From: a bacterium ADurb.Bin236
Lineage (GTDB): Bacteria; UBP15; UBA6099
Reading direction: 5' to 3'
DNA length: 64,000 bases
NCBI GenBank assembly: GCA_002069885.1
Contig: MWCD01000006.1
Span: forward strand, 1-64,000
Shown here in pieces: positions 33,644-42,181 of the stretch; positions within the stretch are counted from its first letter, which is position 1, and each line of letters opens with the position of its first letter. The notes beneath the pieces were generated by a model. It did not search any database. It was given only the letters and a program-made list of their open reading frames with translations, and was not told the DNA's origin. The position numbers were made by a program, and so were the translations under genes.

Positions 33644-34258
33644 TTACTCGCTGGCCGTTTCGGCTATCTTTAAAAGTTCGCTCTGCATGCGCAGCCGCGT
33701 TCTGTTGTCGGCGTAATGAGCCATCTTGTGGTGATGCGCGCACAACACGGAGAGGTTCCATATCGCGTCCTCCCCGTTCTTGTATAGAGGCACGATGTGG
33801 TGGACTTCTATATAATACGAGCCGTCGTTCTTCCGAAAAGTGTTTCCGCAACTATCCATCATGCAGGCATGGCCGTATTTTTCTTTGGCAAGTTTGGCCC
33901 ATCCCACATCTCTGACGTAAGTTTCGACAAGGTATTCCCTCTTGTCGGGAGGCGCGGATTTGATGTGTTCGATCAACGCGCTCTCGTCCGGAAGCTCACC
34001 GCTTAGGATGTCGTGCCCGCGCAGCGTGTATGTGCCTCTGTTGTCGACGAAAGTCAAATGCCCATCGTCCCTGAGAACCTGCAACTGTTGCCGCACCTTC
34101 GCGGCGGCGTTTCTGTTGGACGGCCTGAACTCTTCTATCTCCCGCAGGTTGTCGCTCAAAAAATCCTGATACCGGAAAGTTCTCAACGTCCTCTTATCGC
34201 AGTAATCGACAACGAGCTGCAGCACGAAATCATTCCATGTCATATTCTTTTCGCTCAT
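33644..34258 (-). CDS. HNH endonuclease with winged-helix domain, orphan restriction-type enzyme
   Basis: 204 residues. The N-terminal half reads FRYQDFLSDNLREIEEFRPSN then AAAKVRQQLQVLRDDGHLTF, the winged-helix module found at the C-terminus of DpnI and related restriction enzymes. The C-terminal half is an HNH nuclease: CMMDSCGNTF, then YIEVHHIVPLYKNGEDAIWNLSVLCAHHHKMAH, with Zn-binding Cys residues and the catalytic His pair. No methyltransferase gene is adjacent. It could cleave modified DNA as DpnI does, or be a remnant of an R-M system. It is preceded by its own short leader with GGAGGAACC. Confidence 0.85.
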   Translation of the reverse strand: MSEKNMTWNDFVLQLVVDYCDKRTLRTFRYQDFLSDNLREIEEFRPSNRNAAAKVRQQLQVLRDDGHLTFVDNRGTYTLRGHDILSGELPDESALIEHIKSAPPDKREYLVETYVRDVGWAKLAKEKYGHACMMDSCGNTFRKNDGSYYIEVHHIVPLYKNGEDAIWNLSVLCAHHHKMAHYADNRTRLRMQSELLKIAETASE

Positions 34259-34429
34259 CGCGGTTCCTCCGGTTCGCTAAAAAACAAGGCAAAATGTTGA
34301 AGCGTCAGGCTACGGTTCCAACATTATAACTTATCGGCATTAATGTCAAAGAGGCGGATATAGCTGAATAACAACTATCATCGCGGCGGAAAACGGCGTC
34401 GCTCGAGGTTCGCGAAAGAGGTGGGAGAA

Positions 34430-35494
34430 TCATTTATCGATGAAAGATGAAAGCTTGAGAATTTTAGCGGCGAGGGCGGACGCGGCGTCGGCCGCCGGGA
34501 CGCGGGCGGCGTATTCGCCCCCAATGTAAAGCGCGGCGGTTTTTCCTCTGCCTAGTATAATCGCGGCGTCGGCCCCCTCGCTTTCTCCGTGGCCGTTCAC
34601 TTCGCAACCCATCACCGCGGCTTTAAGCGGAGCGGTCACGCGGGATGTCGCGCGCGCGACTTCGGCCGCGATCTTTCCCACTTCCGCGCGCGTTCTCGAA
34701 CATCCCGGACATGAAACGACCTCGACTCCCCTGCGTCGCAGTCCGAGCGAGCGGAGTATCTCCCACGCCGCGCGTATTTCCGCTTCCGGCGGGGCGGACA
34801 ACGACACTCGTACTGTGTCCCCGATTCCTTCCGAGAGAAGGACGCCGATGCCGACGGCGGACCTGACGGCTCCCGCGAAGCGGTCTCCGGCCTCCGTCAC
34901 CCCGATGTGCAACGGGACGTCCGAGCGGCTCGCCATCAGCCTGTTCGCCTCGATTGTTTCAAGCGGGTCGCTGGATTTGAGCGACACTTTATACTCCGTC
35001 AGTTTCGTTTTCTCCGCCGATTCCATAAAGATGAGAGCGGATTCAACGAGCTTTTCCGGAGCGGAGAGGCGGGAGTTTTTCTTGACAGGAGGATACAGCG
35101 ATCCGGAGTTGACGCCTATGCGGACGGAGCGGCCGAGGTTGCGGGCGGCGGCGGCGACCCGCCTGAATTCTCCGCGCCCGCCGATGTTGCCGGGGTTTAC
35201 TCTCACACAGTCCGCGCCCGCTTCAAGCGCTCCTATGGCGATGTCCGCGCTGAAGTGGACATCGGCGACGACGGGAATAGGGGAGGCCGCCATAATCACC
35301 GCGAACGCGCCGAGAGCGCCCGCGCCGGGAACCGCCACGCGCGCTATCTCGCAACCGACCTCGGCCATGCGCCTAATCTGCGCCGCCGTGGCCCTGACGT
35401 CTTCCGTCTGAGTTTTCGTCATTGACTGAACAGCAACAGGCGCTCCCCCGCCCACCGGGACGTTCCCCACCATTATCCTTCGCGTTTTTTTCAT
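34430..35494 (-). CDS. ispG: 4-hydroxy-3-methylbut-2-enyl diphosphate synthase IspG (GcpE)
   Basis: 354 residues. It catalyses the penultimate MEP-pathway step toward isoprenoids using a [4Fe-4S] cluster. The TIM barrel begins KKTRRIMVGNVPVGGGAPVAVQSMT; DCVRVNPGNIGG and GVNSGS are conserved. The cluster ligands are in SCPGCSRT and GCEVNGHGE. The length matches the two-domain bacterial form without the plant-type insert. It starts 7 bp after the stop of the glycosyltransferase gene and is probably co-transcribed with it. The window also ends with a B12-type radical SAM gene, but no other MEP genes are present. Confidence 0.96.
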   Translation of the reverse strand: MKKTRRIMVGNVPVGGGAPVAVQSMTKTQTEDVRATAAQIRRMAEVGCEIARVAVPGAGALGAFAVIMAASPIPVVADVHFSADIAIGALEAGADCVRVNPGNIGGRGEFRRVAAAARNLGRSVRIGVNSGSLYPPVKKNSRLSAPEKLVESALIFMESAEKTKLTEYKVSLKSSDPLETIEANRLMASRSDVPLHIGVTEAGDRFAGAVRSAVGIGVLLSEGIGDTVRVSLSAPPEAEIRAAWEILRSLGLRRRGVEVVSCPGCSRTRAEVGKIAAEVARATSRVTAPLKAAVMGCEVNGHGESEGADAAIILGRGKTAALYIGGEYAARVPAADAASALAAKILKLSSFIDK

Positions 35495-35501
35495 TCGCGG
35501 C

Positions 35502-36416
35502 TCATTTCTTTCCGAGCAGGCGCTTGATGCGTTTCGCCTTCACGCGCCGCCTTCCGCTTTTCGCGCTGAGTCTAGTCAGCGCCGGAGCGGCGAGCGCCAG
35601 AGCGTTTGCCGCCGCCCATATCAGCCAGTTAAGCGGCTGGAAGGTTTTGCGTTTGTAATGCTTGCTGTGGAATGTCCACATGGTTCTATAAAACTCGCGT
35701 TTGGCGAATCCGGGCGCGCTCGCCGCGCACACGCCTTTTTCGTGCGTCGCCTCCGCTCCCGGATAGTAATAAACCTTCATCCCCGCCGCCTTCGCGCGAT
35801 AGCAGAAATCTAGATCTTCCGCGTACAGAAAATAATCTTCGTCGAACCCTTCGAGGCTGTCGAACGCCGAGCGGCGGATCATCATGAACGAGCCTGACAC
35901 CGCGTCCACCTCGGATATTTCGTTCTCGTCGAGATATGTCATGTTATATCCGGCGAGCAGTTTGCTGCGGGGAAACACGAAGCTAAGGCCGGAAAGCCTG
36001 CAGAAGGCGACCCACGGCGATGGGAACCCGCGCCTGCAAGCAAGTTGAAGGGAGCCGTCGGGCTCTAGCACTTTGCCCCCGGCGACGCCCGCGTCAGGGC
36101 GCTCCGCCATGAACGACTCCAGCGCGCGCAGCGCGCCGTCGGCGAGAACGGCGTCTGGGTTCAGCAGGAGAATGTAATCCGATGCGATCGCGGCCACGCC
36201 CTGATTGACGGCTCGGGCAAACCCGCGATTGTCCATGTTGGATATGGCTGTGATTTTCCCCGCCAGAGGAGCCAGCCGTTCGAAACTGTCGTCCATTGAC
36301 GCGTTGTCGACAACCACTAGAGAGTCGGCAGGCCCCATTTGAGGCAGCGCCGAATCCGCCATGCGGCGAAGGCACGCCCCGGAATTGTAGTTTACAGTGA
36401 CGATAGAAACGCTCAT
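35502..36416 (-). CDS. Family 2 glycosyltransferase (rhamnosyltransferase-like)
   Basis: 304 residues. GT-A fold with SIVTVNYNSG at the N-terminus, VVVDNASMDDS, and the metal-binding-type LLLNPDAVLAD. The acceptor-site region VDAVSGSFMMIRRSAFDSLEGFDEDYFLYAEDLDFCYRAKAAG is typical of rhamnosyl- and related transferases. A weak C-terminal membrane helix (NWLIWAAANALALAAPA) and basic tail suggest membrane attachment. It likely builds surface polysaccharide or glycolipid. It leads a two-gene unit with ispG. Confidence 0.9.
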   Translation of the reverse strand: MSVSIVTVNYNSGACLRRMADSALPQMGPADSLVVVDNASMDDSFERLAPLAGKITAISNMDNRGFARAVNQGVAAIASDYILLLNPDAVLADGALRALESFMAERPDAGVAGGKVLEPDGSLQLACRRGFPSPWVAFCRLSGLSFVFPRSKLLAGYNMTYLDENEISEVDAVSGSFMMIRRSAFDSLEGFDEDYFLYAEDLDFCYRAKAAGMKVYYYPGAEATHEKGVCAASAPGFAKREFYRTMWTFHSKHYKRKTFQPLNWLIWAAANALALAAPALTRLSAKSGRRRVKAKRIKRLLGKK

Positions 36417-36667
36417 AGCCGCCCGTCCGCGCCCTCTTTCCCGCTCTTACACTCCCCGCCCGACCGATCTCAAACAAGCTTCAGGTTGAAAGCTTGCGCA
36501 AAAACAATTATCGCTGCGCGTTTCGGAGCGTGTCAACACGCGAGAGCTTAAGCTAATTTTTTCCGATATGGCGGACGGGCGGGCGTTGTGCTAAAATTGT
36601 GCGATGAAATTCAGCCGGAGACGGCGATAAAGGAATGTCTACTAACTATTCTAACTGGAGAAACAGT

Positions 36668-39600
36668 ATGAGAATCAGGACAACGGCGCTCTTCGCGGCG
36701 TCGCTAGCGGTATTGATGTGCGTGGCGCAGCCGCCGCAGGCCGCTTTCGCGCAATCGGAAACGCCCGCTCAGGAAGAGACAGTCGTCACGGAGACGGCTG
36801 GCGCGGCGGAAGAGGCGGCGCAGACACAGGCCGCCGAAGAAGCTTCCGAACAGACCGAGGCCCCCCCGGATCTGATCGAGCTTGGAGACATTAAGCTCAG
36901 CGGTTACAGAAAGGTCAAATGGCGCGACTACAGTTCGTCTGGCGACTTCGAGATGTTCAGGTCGGCAAACGGATTCAGCTACCGTGACGCCAGATTCGAG
37001 CAGACGTCGTTCATCATGCTCAAGGGCGATCTGCCGAGGAATCTCAAGATCGACGGGACGTTCTCGGAGATGCCGTATCAGGACAGGACGCTGTTGCTGA
37101 ACGTGACGGGGAACAACGGCCGGGCGCGGCTGGGCGACTTCTCGACCAGTTTCCCCGGAGGCTCTCTCGTTTCATTCCACAAGAACATCCGGGGCATAGA
37201 CTACGTTTACGACACCGGCTCTCTGCGCGTCAGCGCCATTATGTCCAAAGAGAAAAGCAAAACCGAAACGATAACATTCAAAGGCCAGAACAAACGCGGT
37301 CCGTACACATTGAACGCATTCCAGATAGTGGAAGGGACAGAGCAGGTGAAGATAGACGGCGCGCCGGTTTCCACCGGACAGTATTACATAGACTATTTCA
37401 GAGGGGACATAACCTTCGGATTCGTCGTCAACGCCGCGCAGACGGTGGAGATAACGTATGAATCGACTCTTCTGTTGAGCATGAAAACGGGGAACATGAA
37501 CGCGTTCGGAGTCGAATACACTCCGCTCAGCAAGAAGTTCACCGTCGGCGGCTCGTTCATGTCTGAAGGGGCAAACGCCGTTTCGCAGTCGGTCCTTATA
37601 TACAATTCAATAGATTTCGAGGTCGGGCCGTTCAACATAGACGAGACACGCTCGCTGTTCGCCGGATCGATGAAATCTCCGTACGCCTTTATCGAGAAGG
37701 ATACCGAGCTTGTGTTGAGGAACGGGACGCCGCTGCTGCGGAACACGGATTACTTAATCGACTACGTGAGCGGCGAGCTGGACTTCATCGCGCCGATGGC
37801 CTCCTCGACGGTGTCGGTGAGGTATCACTACTTCAACCCCAAGCACATCGGGCGGCAGAGGGACTATCTCTCAGAGCCGGCCATGTCCCGTTTCACGCTT
37901 TCCAAGAGCGCGGTGTACAGTGGCACGGAGACAGTGTGGTGGTGTGAGACATACGGAGAAGGCCCGCACACAGACGAGAACATCACCTGCTTGGAAATGA
38001 TGACCCCATGCTCGGACGTGAAGTACGGAGCCGCGCAGACGACATGCGAGGAAGGCTCGGACTATTTCATCGACGAGGTGGCCAACCAGATAATAATCCT
38101 AAATCCGAGCTATATCCCCGACCACAACCACGTTATCAGGGCGCAATACGACTTCGTCCAGAAGACCGCCGCCGAGGAAAAGGCGTCGGATAAAAAGATT
38201 GTGGATGTGTATTTCATGACCAAGCTGTTCGACAAGCTGAGCGTGGAGGCGGAAGTCTCGACTACGGACGCCGACATGTCGAACAGGCGGATAAAAGTTC
38301 TGGAAGAGTATGTGGCGACCGTGATCGTCCCGACGCAGAGAGAATACTGTCTGCAGCGAGACCCGGCGACGGCCGCGGAGGTCGAGATTTTCTTCGACGA
38401 CCTCGTGACGTCCCGAGGCAGGAAGAGCTATCCGGGAGACTTCACTATTGAGACCGACGCGGGCAATGCCTGCCCCGGCGACAAGATTCTTGTGTTCAAA
38501 TACGACATCCCAGCCGGGACGACCATCATCGCCAATTACAGCGTGGCTCCCGACCTCGGAACGGACACCACGAAGTCCGCCTCGGCGGTCAGGACCAAAA
38601 TCGGCTACTCCGGCAAGAAGGCCTCTTTAAACATCGAGACCATTAGCAAGGACATGGCTTTCTCTCCCCTGAACGACTACAGCAACAACGAGGAGAAAAG
38701 ACTATCCGGAGACGTCAAGCTGAATCTCATGGACAATCTGACTCTGTTCGGCGACTATCTGACGTACGACAACATGCACAACTTCAACACTACGGACAAG
38801 GACGACTATGACCGAATAGGCGCGGGAGCCACTTTCCGCAAAGGGCGCATCAAGGAAATAACTCTCAAGAAAACCAGATTCGACGCGAGCGACAACCTGA
38901 ATGTTTCCAAACTGGACAACACCAGAACAGTGGACGAACTTTTCTTCAAGTGGGATCCGAGAGGAAAGAACGTCTTCACCGTGAACGCGGAACTGTCGAA
39001 CTCCGAGTTCGAGGACAACACGGGCGCGTTAACAGACAAGGACACGGACAGGAGACTTGTCGGATTCGGATACACGCCGAGCGGCAAACTCAACGTGAGA
39101 GGATATCTGGAGTTGACGGACACAGACGTGATCGCGCCGGCGGGATTCGGCGCGGACGCGAGCTTCGGAACCAAGACATTCGCCAAGAACCTCGACGCTA
39201 GCTGGACGCCGGACGATATTTGGTCCTTCAACAGCAGGATATTGCTGCAGAAGAAGACGCATAGCCGGGCCGACTATGACGACGAGAACTGGGACTCGAT
39301 AATGCTGGGGGCGGCCGCGAGGCCATTCGGAAGAATAACTTTTGTGAACATCTCGGCGTACCGCCGCGACCTGCCGAACAACATAACCGGCAGCGCCCGA
39401 ACAGACACCGCCAACGCTTCCTTCGGATACAAGGCGGCTCCTATGTGGGTCGTCGAGCCTTCCATCGACAAGGTCAAAGCCGCCGTCGGGGAGACTTCCA
39501 GCAACAAGTCGGACGGCTACGGGCTTTCTTTCCTTTACGATCCTGACAACAGGAGCAAGTGGGACGGACGCTTCTCTTGGAAGACCACGGACAAGACCAA

Positions 39601-39988
39601 CAGCACGCAGACTGCCTCAACCGATTCCGAAGAGAACCAGTACATACTCAAACTGGGATATGTCGCGTCTGAAAGGATCGAGTGCGCGATGTCATACGAC
39701 GTCAGAAGGACATCGCCGACGCCCTCCGACACGGACATACTCGGATTTGAAGTCAGGCACAAAACTTCCAAACGGATGAACAGCAAAATCGGTTTCGCGC
39801 GCACGGAGAGATCGTCAGCGACGACTGAGACGACGCGAGACGAATACATCGCCGAAGCGGTCTATACGATTAACAGGACATTTTCTGTGACGATGAACAT
39901 AAAGAAGGACAAGTATTCCGCCGGAGCGGCGGCGGCTAACGACTATTCGGGCACGGTGGGCAGCCTAGAGGTGACCGCGAACTTCTGA
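36668..39988 (+). CDS. Large outer-membrane beta-barrel-type protein with repeated strand modules
   Basis: 1106 residues. The signal peptide MRIRTTALFAASLAVLMCVA... is cut near AFA-QSE. A low-complexity Glu/Ala/Thr stretch follows, then a conserved opening (LGDIKLSGYRKVKWRDYSS). At least two related modules pair an IDG/RNG turn with a YYIDYFRGDITF or YLIDYVSGELDF strand (about residues 225-265 and 350-385), and a third FIDEVANQIIIL appears further on. The last ~450 residues are alternating strands ending in SLEVTANF, like a barrel C-terminus. Function is unknown; a channel or surface assembly role is possible. ATG 36668 is chosen over 36635 because of the signal peptide and the CTGGAGAAA site. 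Confidence 0.8.
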   Translation: MRIRTTALFAASLAVLMCVAQPPQAAFAQSETPAQEETVVTETAGAAEEAAQTQAAEEASEQTEAPPDLIELGDIKLSGYRKVKWRDYSSSGDFEMFRSANGFSYRDARFEQTSFIMLKGDLPRNLKIDGTFSEMPYQDRTLLLNVTGNNGRARLGDFSTSFPGGSLVSFHKNIRGIDYVYDTGSLRVSAIMSKEKSKTETITFKGQNKRGPYTLNAFQIVEGTEQVKIDGAPVSTGQYYIDYFRGDITFGFVVNAAQTVEITYESTLLLSMKTGNMNAFGVEYTPLSKKFTVGGSFMSEGANAVSQSVLIYNSIDFEVGPFNIDETRSLFAGSMKSPYAFIEKDTELVLRNGTPLLRNTDYLIDYVSGELDFIAPMASSTVSVRYHYFNPKHIGRQRDYLSEPAMSRFTLSKSAVYSGTETVWWCETYGEGPHTDENITCLEMMTPCSDVKYGAAQTTCEEGSDYFIDEVANQIIILNPSYIPDHNHVIRAQYDFVQKTAAEEKASDKKIVDVYFMTKLFDKLSVEAEVSTTDADMSNRRIKVLEEYVATVIVPTQREYCLQRDPATAAEVEIFFDDLVTSRGRKSYPGDFTIETDAGNACPGDKILVFKYDIPAGTTIIANYSVAPDLGTDTTKSASAVRTKIGYSGKKASLNIETISKDMAFSPLNDYSNNEEKRLSGDVKLNLMDNLTLFGDYLTYDNMHNFNTTDKDDYDRIGAGATFRKGRIKEITLKKTRFDASDNLNVSKLDNTRTVDELFFKWDPRGKNVFTVNAELSNSEFEDNTGALTDKDTDRRLVGFGYTPSGKLNVRGYLELTDTDVIAPAGFGADASFGTKTFAKNLDASWTPDDIWSFNSRILLQKKTHSRADYDDENWDSIMLGAAARPFGRITFVNISAYRRDLPNNITGSARTDTANASFGYKAAPMWVVEPSIDKVKAAVGETSSNKSDGYGLSFLYDPDNRSKWDGRFSWKTTDKTNSTQTASTDSEENQYILKLGYVASERIECAMSYDVRRTSPTPSDTDILGFEVRHKTSKRMNSKIGFARTERSSATTETTRDEYIAEAVYTINRTFSVTMNIKKDKYSAGAAAANDYSGTVGSLEVTANF

Positions 39989-40010
39989 TTTTAACGAAAG
40001 CGCTGGAGAG

Positions 40011-40598
40011 ATGGCGGTAGAAGAGAAAACAGAAGGGGCGGCGCCGGGCGGGCTGGAGATGTTGGACCGCATGGCGACCCTCTTCCTGTACTCGCGGTTC
40101 CGCAACCCGGTTTTCGACGCGCTGATGCCTGTTTTGTCCGTCGGGGCGAACAAGGGGATAGTGTACATCGCGGCAAGCGTGGCGATGATGATTTTCGGAG
40201 AGCCGAGGGTCAAAGCGGCGGGACTGGTGATGCTCGCCGGGGCGGGCGCGGCCGGCGTCATCGCGGAGATGACGGTCAAGATGTTCTGGAAACGCAAGCG
40301 CCCCTTCATGGTGATGCCTGAGATAACTCCCAAAGTGCCGCACCGCAGGCTGCTCAAGAGGCCGTCGTTTCCGTCGGGACATTCGGCGGGGTATTTCGCC
40401 GCCGCGATGTCGCTTGCGGTGTTCTTCCCGTCGATGGCGGCCCCTCTTGCGGTCGTGGCCGCGCTCGGCGCTTATTCCAGAATCTACAACGGCGTTCATT
40501 TCCTCTCCGATGTGGTAGTCGGCTCGATTGTCGGCATCGCGTTCTCAGGGCTTATGGCGTGGCTGCTCGCCGAGCGCGCGGTCGGCCTGTTTTCATAA
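40011..40598 (+). CDS. PAP2-family membrane phosphatase
   Basis: 195 residues, membrane-embedded. All three PAP2 motifs are visible: KRKRPF (K-x-RP type, about residue 88), PSFPSGHSAG (about residue 121) and SRIYNGVHFLSDVV (about residue 155), with catalytic His in the last two. Such enzymes dephosphorylate phosphatidic acid, undecaprenyl diphosphate or similar lipids. It starts 22 bp after the outer-membrane protein gene, which suggests co-transcription and an envelope role. Confidence 0.92.
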   Translation: MAVEEKTEGAAPGGLEMLDRMATLFLYSRFRNPVFDALMPVLSVGANKGIVYIAASVAMMIFGEPRVKAAGLVMLAGAGAAGVIAEMTVKMFWKRKRPFMVMPEITPKVPHRRLLKRPSFPSGHSAGYFAAAMSLAVFFPSMAAPLAVVAALGAYSRIYNGVHFLSDVVVGSIVGIAFSGLMAWLLAERAVGLFS

Positions 40599-40653
40599 AA
40601 AGCGCCGCGCTCCCGGCATGCTTGAAGGGTGTTTTCCAAGAAAGGCGGACATC

Positions 40654-41067
40654 ATGGACGACAATATCGAAGAATCGATTAAATACGCTAGGGAAACGGT
40701 GGGCGGAGACCCGCTCGCGCGGCATCTGGGCATCGTCATTGAGGAAGTGTCCGAAGGGTTTGCCAGAGTGTCGCTAGAAGCGAAGCCTGAATATATGAAC
40801 GCGGTGGGAAGGGCGCACGGGGCGGCGGTGTACGCAGTCATCGACCAGTCGCTGGCGGTGGCCGCTAACTCTCGCGGCGTCCGAGCAGTCACTCTCGACG
40901 TGAACGCCAGATATCACTCCGGCGCGCCCGGCGGCGACGTTCTGGTGGCCGAAGCGTCTCCCATCGAAATCAAGAAAAGAATAAGCGTGTGGAAGGTGGA
41001 AGTGCGCGCCAGAAGCGCGGGCTCACTTGTGGCAACGGCGGTCGCCACCGCATACCATCAAGCCTGA
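40654..41067 (+). CDS. PaaI-type hotdog thioesterase
   Basis: 137 residues of the hotdog fold. The central helix follows NAVGRAHGAAVYAVIDQSLAVAAN, where His-Gly and the downstream Asp occupy PaaI-like active-site positions. VTLDVNARYHSGAPGGDVLVAEA matches the family strands. It would hydrolyse acyl- or aryl-CoA thioesters. ATG 40654 is used; a start 12 codons earlier is possible. It is the third gene of the rightward series. Confidence 0.88.
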   Translation: MDDNIEESIKYARETVGGDPLARHLGIVIEEVSEGFARVSLEAKPEYMNAVGRAHGAAVYAVIDQSLAVAANSRGVRAVTLDVNARYHSGAPGGDVLVAEASPIEIKKRISVWKVEVRARSAGSLVATAVATAYHQA

Positions 41068-41124
41068 ATCTCTTTTCTGAATATGCAGCGCGCTCTATTG
41101 AGCGGCGGAAATGGGGTTTTAACT

Positions 41125-42048
41125 ATGAAATCAAACACTAAGCGCGTCGAAATCGAAGGGGGAATTTTTAGCAGGCGCGATGTCGCTCGGTTTATGCTGG
41201 CGCTCGCGTGCGCGGCGTTTGTCGTCTCGGCGGGACGCGCAATGGCTGATTGGCCCGGCGTCGCAGTGTCAGAGGACGGAACTCCCATCGCTTACGAGGT
41301 TTGGGGAGAGGGAGAGCCGACTCTAATCTTCGTTCACGGATGGAGCTGCGATTCCAGATACTGGCGGGAGCAGATCGGGCATTTCTCCCGAAAACGCCGC
41401 GTAATAGTCCTCGATATGGCCGGACACGGAAACTCCGGCATGGCGAGAGAGATATACACCATGAAGGCTTTTGGCGAAGATGTGCGCGCAGCAGCGGACG
41501 CCGCGGGCGCGCAGAAGATAATTCTCATAGGCCATTCTATGGGCGGCCCGGTGATAGCGGAAGCGGCGGCTCTGATGCCGGGGCGCGTGATCGGGCTTGT
41601 AGGCGTCGACACGTTTGAAGACGTGGAATACAAGTTGACGAACGAGGAAATGGAACGGATGCTCGGCCCGCTAGAGGCGGATTTCAAAGCCGGGGCGCGC
41701 GCGTTCGTAAACTCCATGATGCGGCCCGGAGAGGACGCCGCTCTCAACGAGTGGATTCTTGCGGACATGTCGTCCGCTCCCCCGACCGTAGCCATGAGCG
41801 CGATCAGGGAAATGCTGAATCAGTACATAACGGGCGAAACCGCCTCCGTTTTCGATCGCGCACGGATTCCAGTCTTGACGGTTAACGCCGACATGTGGCC
41901 GATCAACTTCGAGTCGAACCGCAAACACATGTTGTCGTTCGACGCCATCGTGCTGAAAGACGCGGACCATTTTCTAATGATGAACAAGCCGGATGAATTC
42001 AACGCGGCGCTCGAAAAGGCGATAGACATGCTGATGGGCAATCAATAA
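41125..42048 (+). CDS. Secreted alpha/beta hydrolase
   Basis: 307 residues. After SRRDVARFMLALACAAFVVSAGRA, a signal with a near-Tat twin Arg, the hydrolase fold starts at GTPIAYEVWGEGEPTLIFVHGW. The nucleophile Ser is in IGHSMGG and the His in DADHFLMMNKP. It resembles peroxidase/esterase-type hydrolases; the substrate is unknown. Two starts are possible (41083 or 41125); the second gives a more compact signal sequence. It lies between the thioesterase and the MmgE/PrpD gene on the same strand. Confidence 0.86.
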   Translation: MKSNTKRVEIEGGIFSRRDVARFMLALACAAFVVSAGRAMADWPGVAVSEDGTPIAYEVWGEGEPTLIFVHGWSCDSRYWREQIGHFSRKRRVIVLDMAGHGNSGMAREIYTMKAFGEDVRAAADAAGAQKIILIGHSMGGPVIAEAAALMPGRVIGLVGVDTFEDVEYKLTNEEMERMLGPLEADFKAGARAFVNSMMRPGEDAALNEWILADMSSAPPTVAMSAIREMLNQYITGETASVFDRARIPVLTVNADMWPINFESNRKHMLSFDAIVLKDADHFLMMNKPDEFNAALEKAIDMLMGNQ

Positions 42049-42181
42049 AAGGCGAAGAACCGGACATGGCTGTAGCGGCGTAGAAGCTTCCTGCCGCAAG
42101 GCTATTGTGATAGACTATCGTAAGTTCGCGGAAGGGCGGAACGCGGAGACGCGGCCCGCGCCCCGCGCAGAGGTGATGGGC

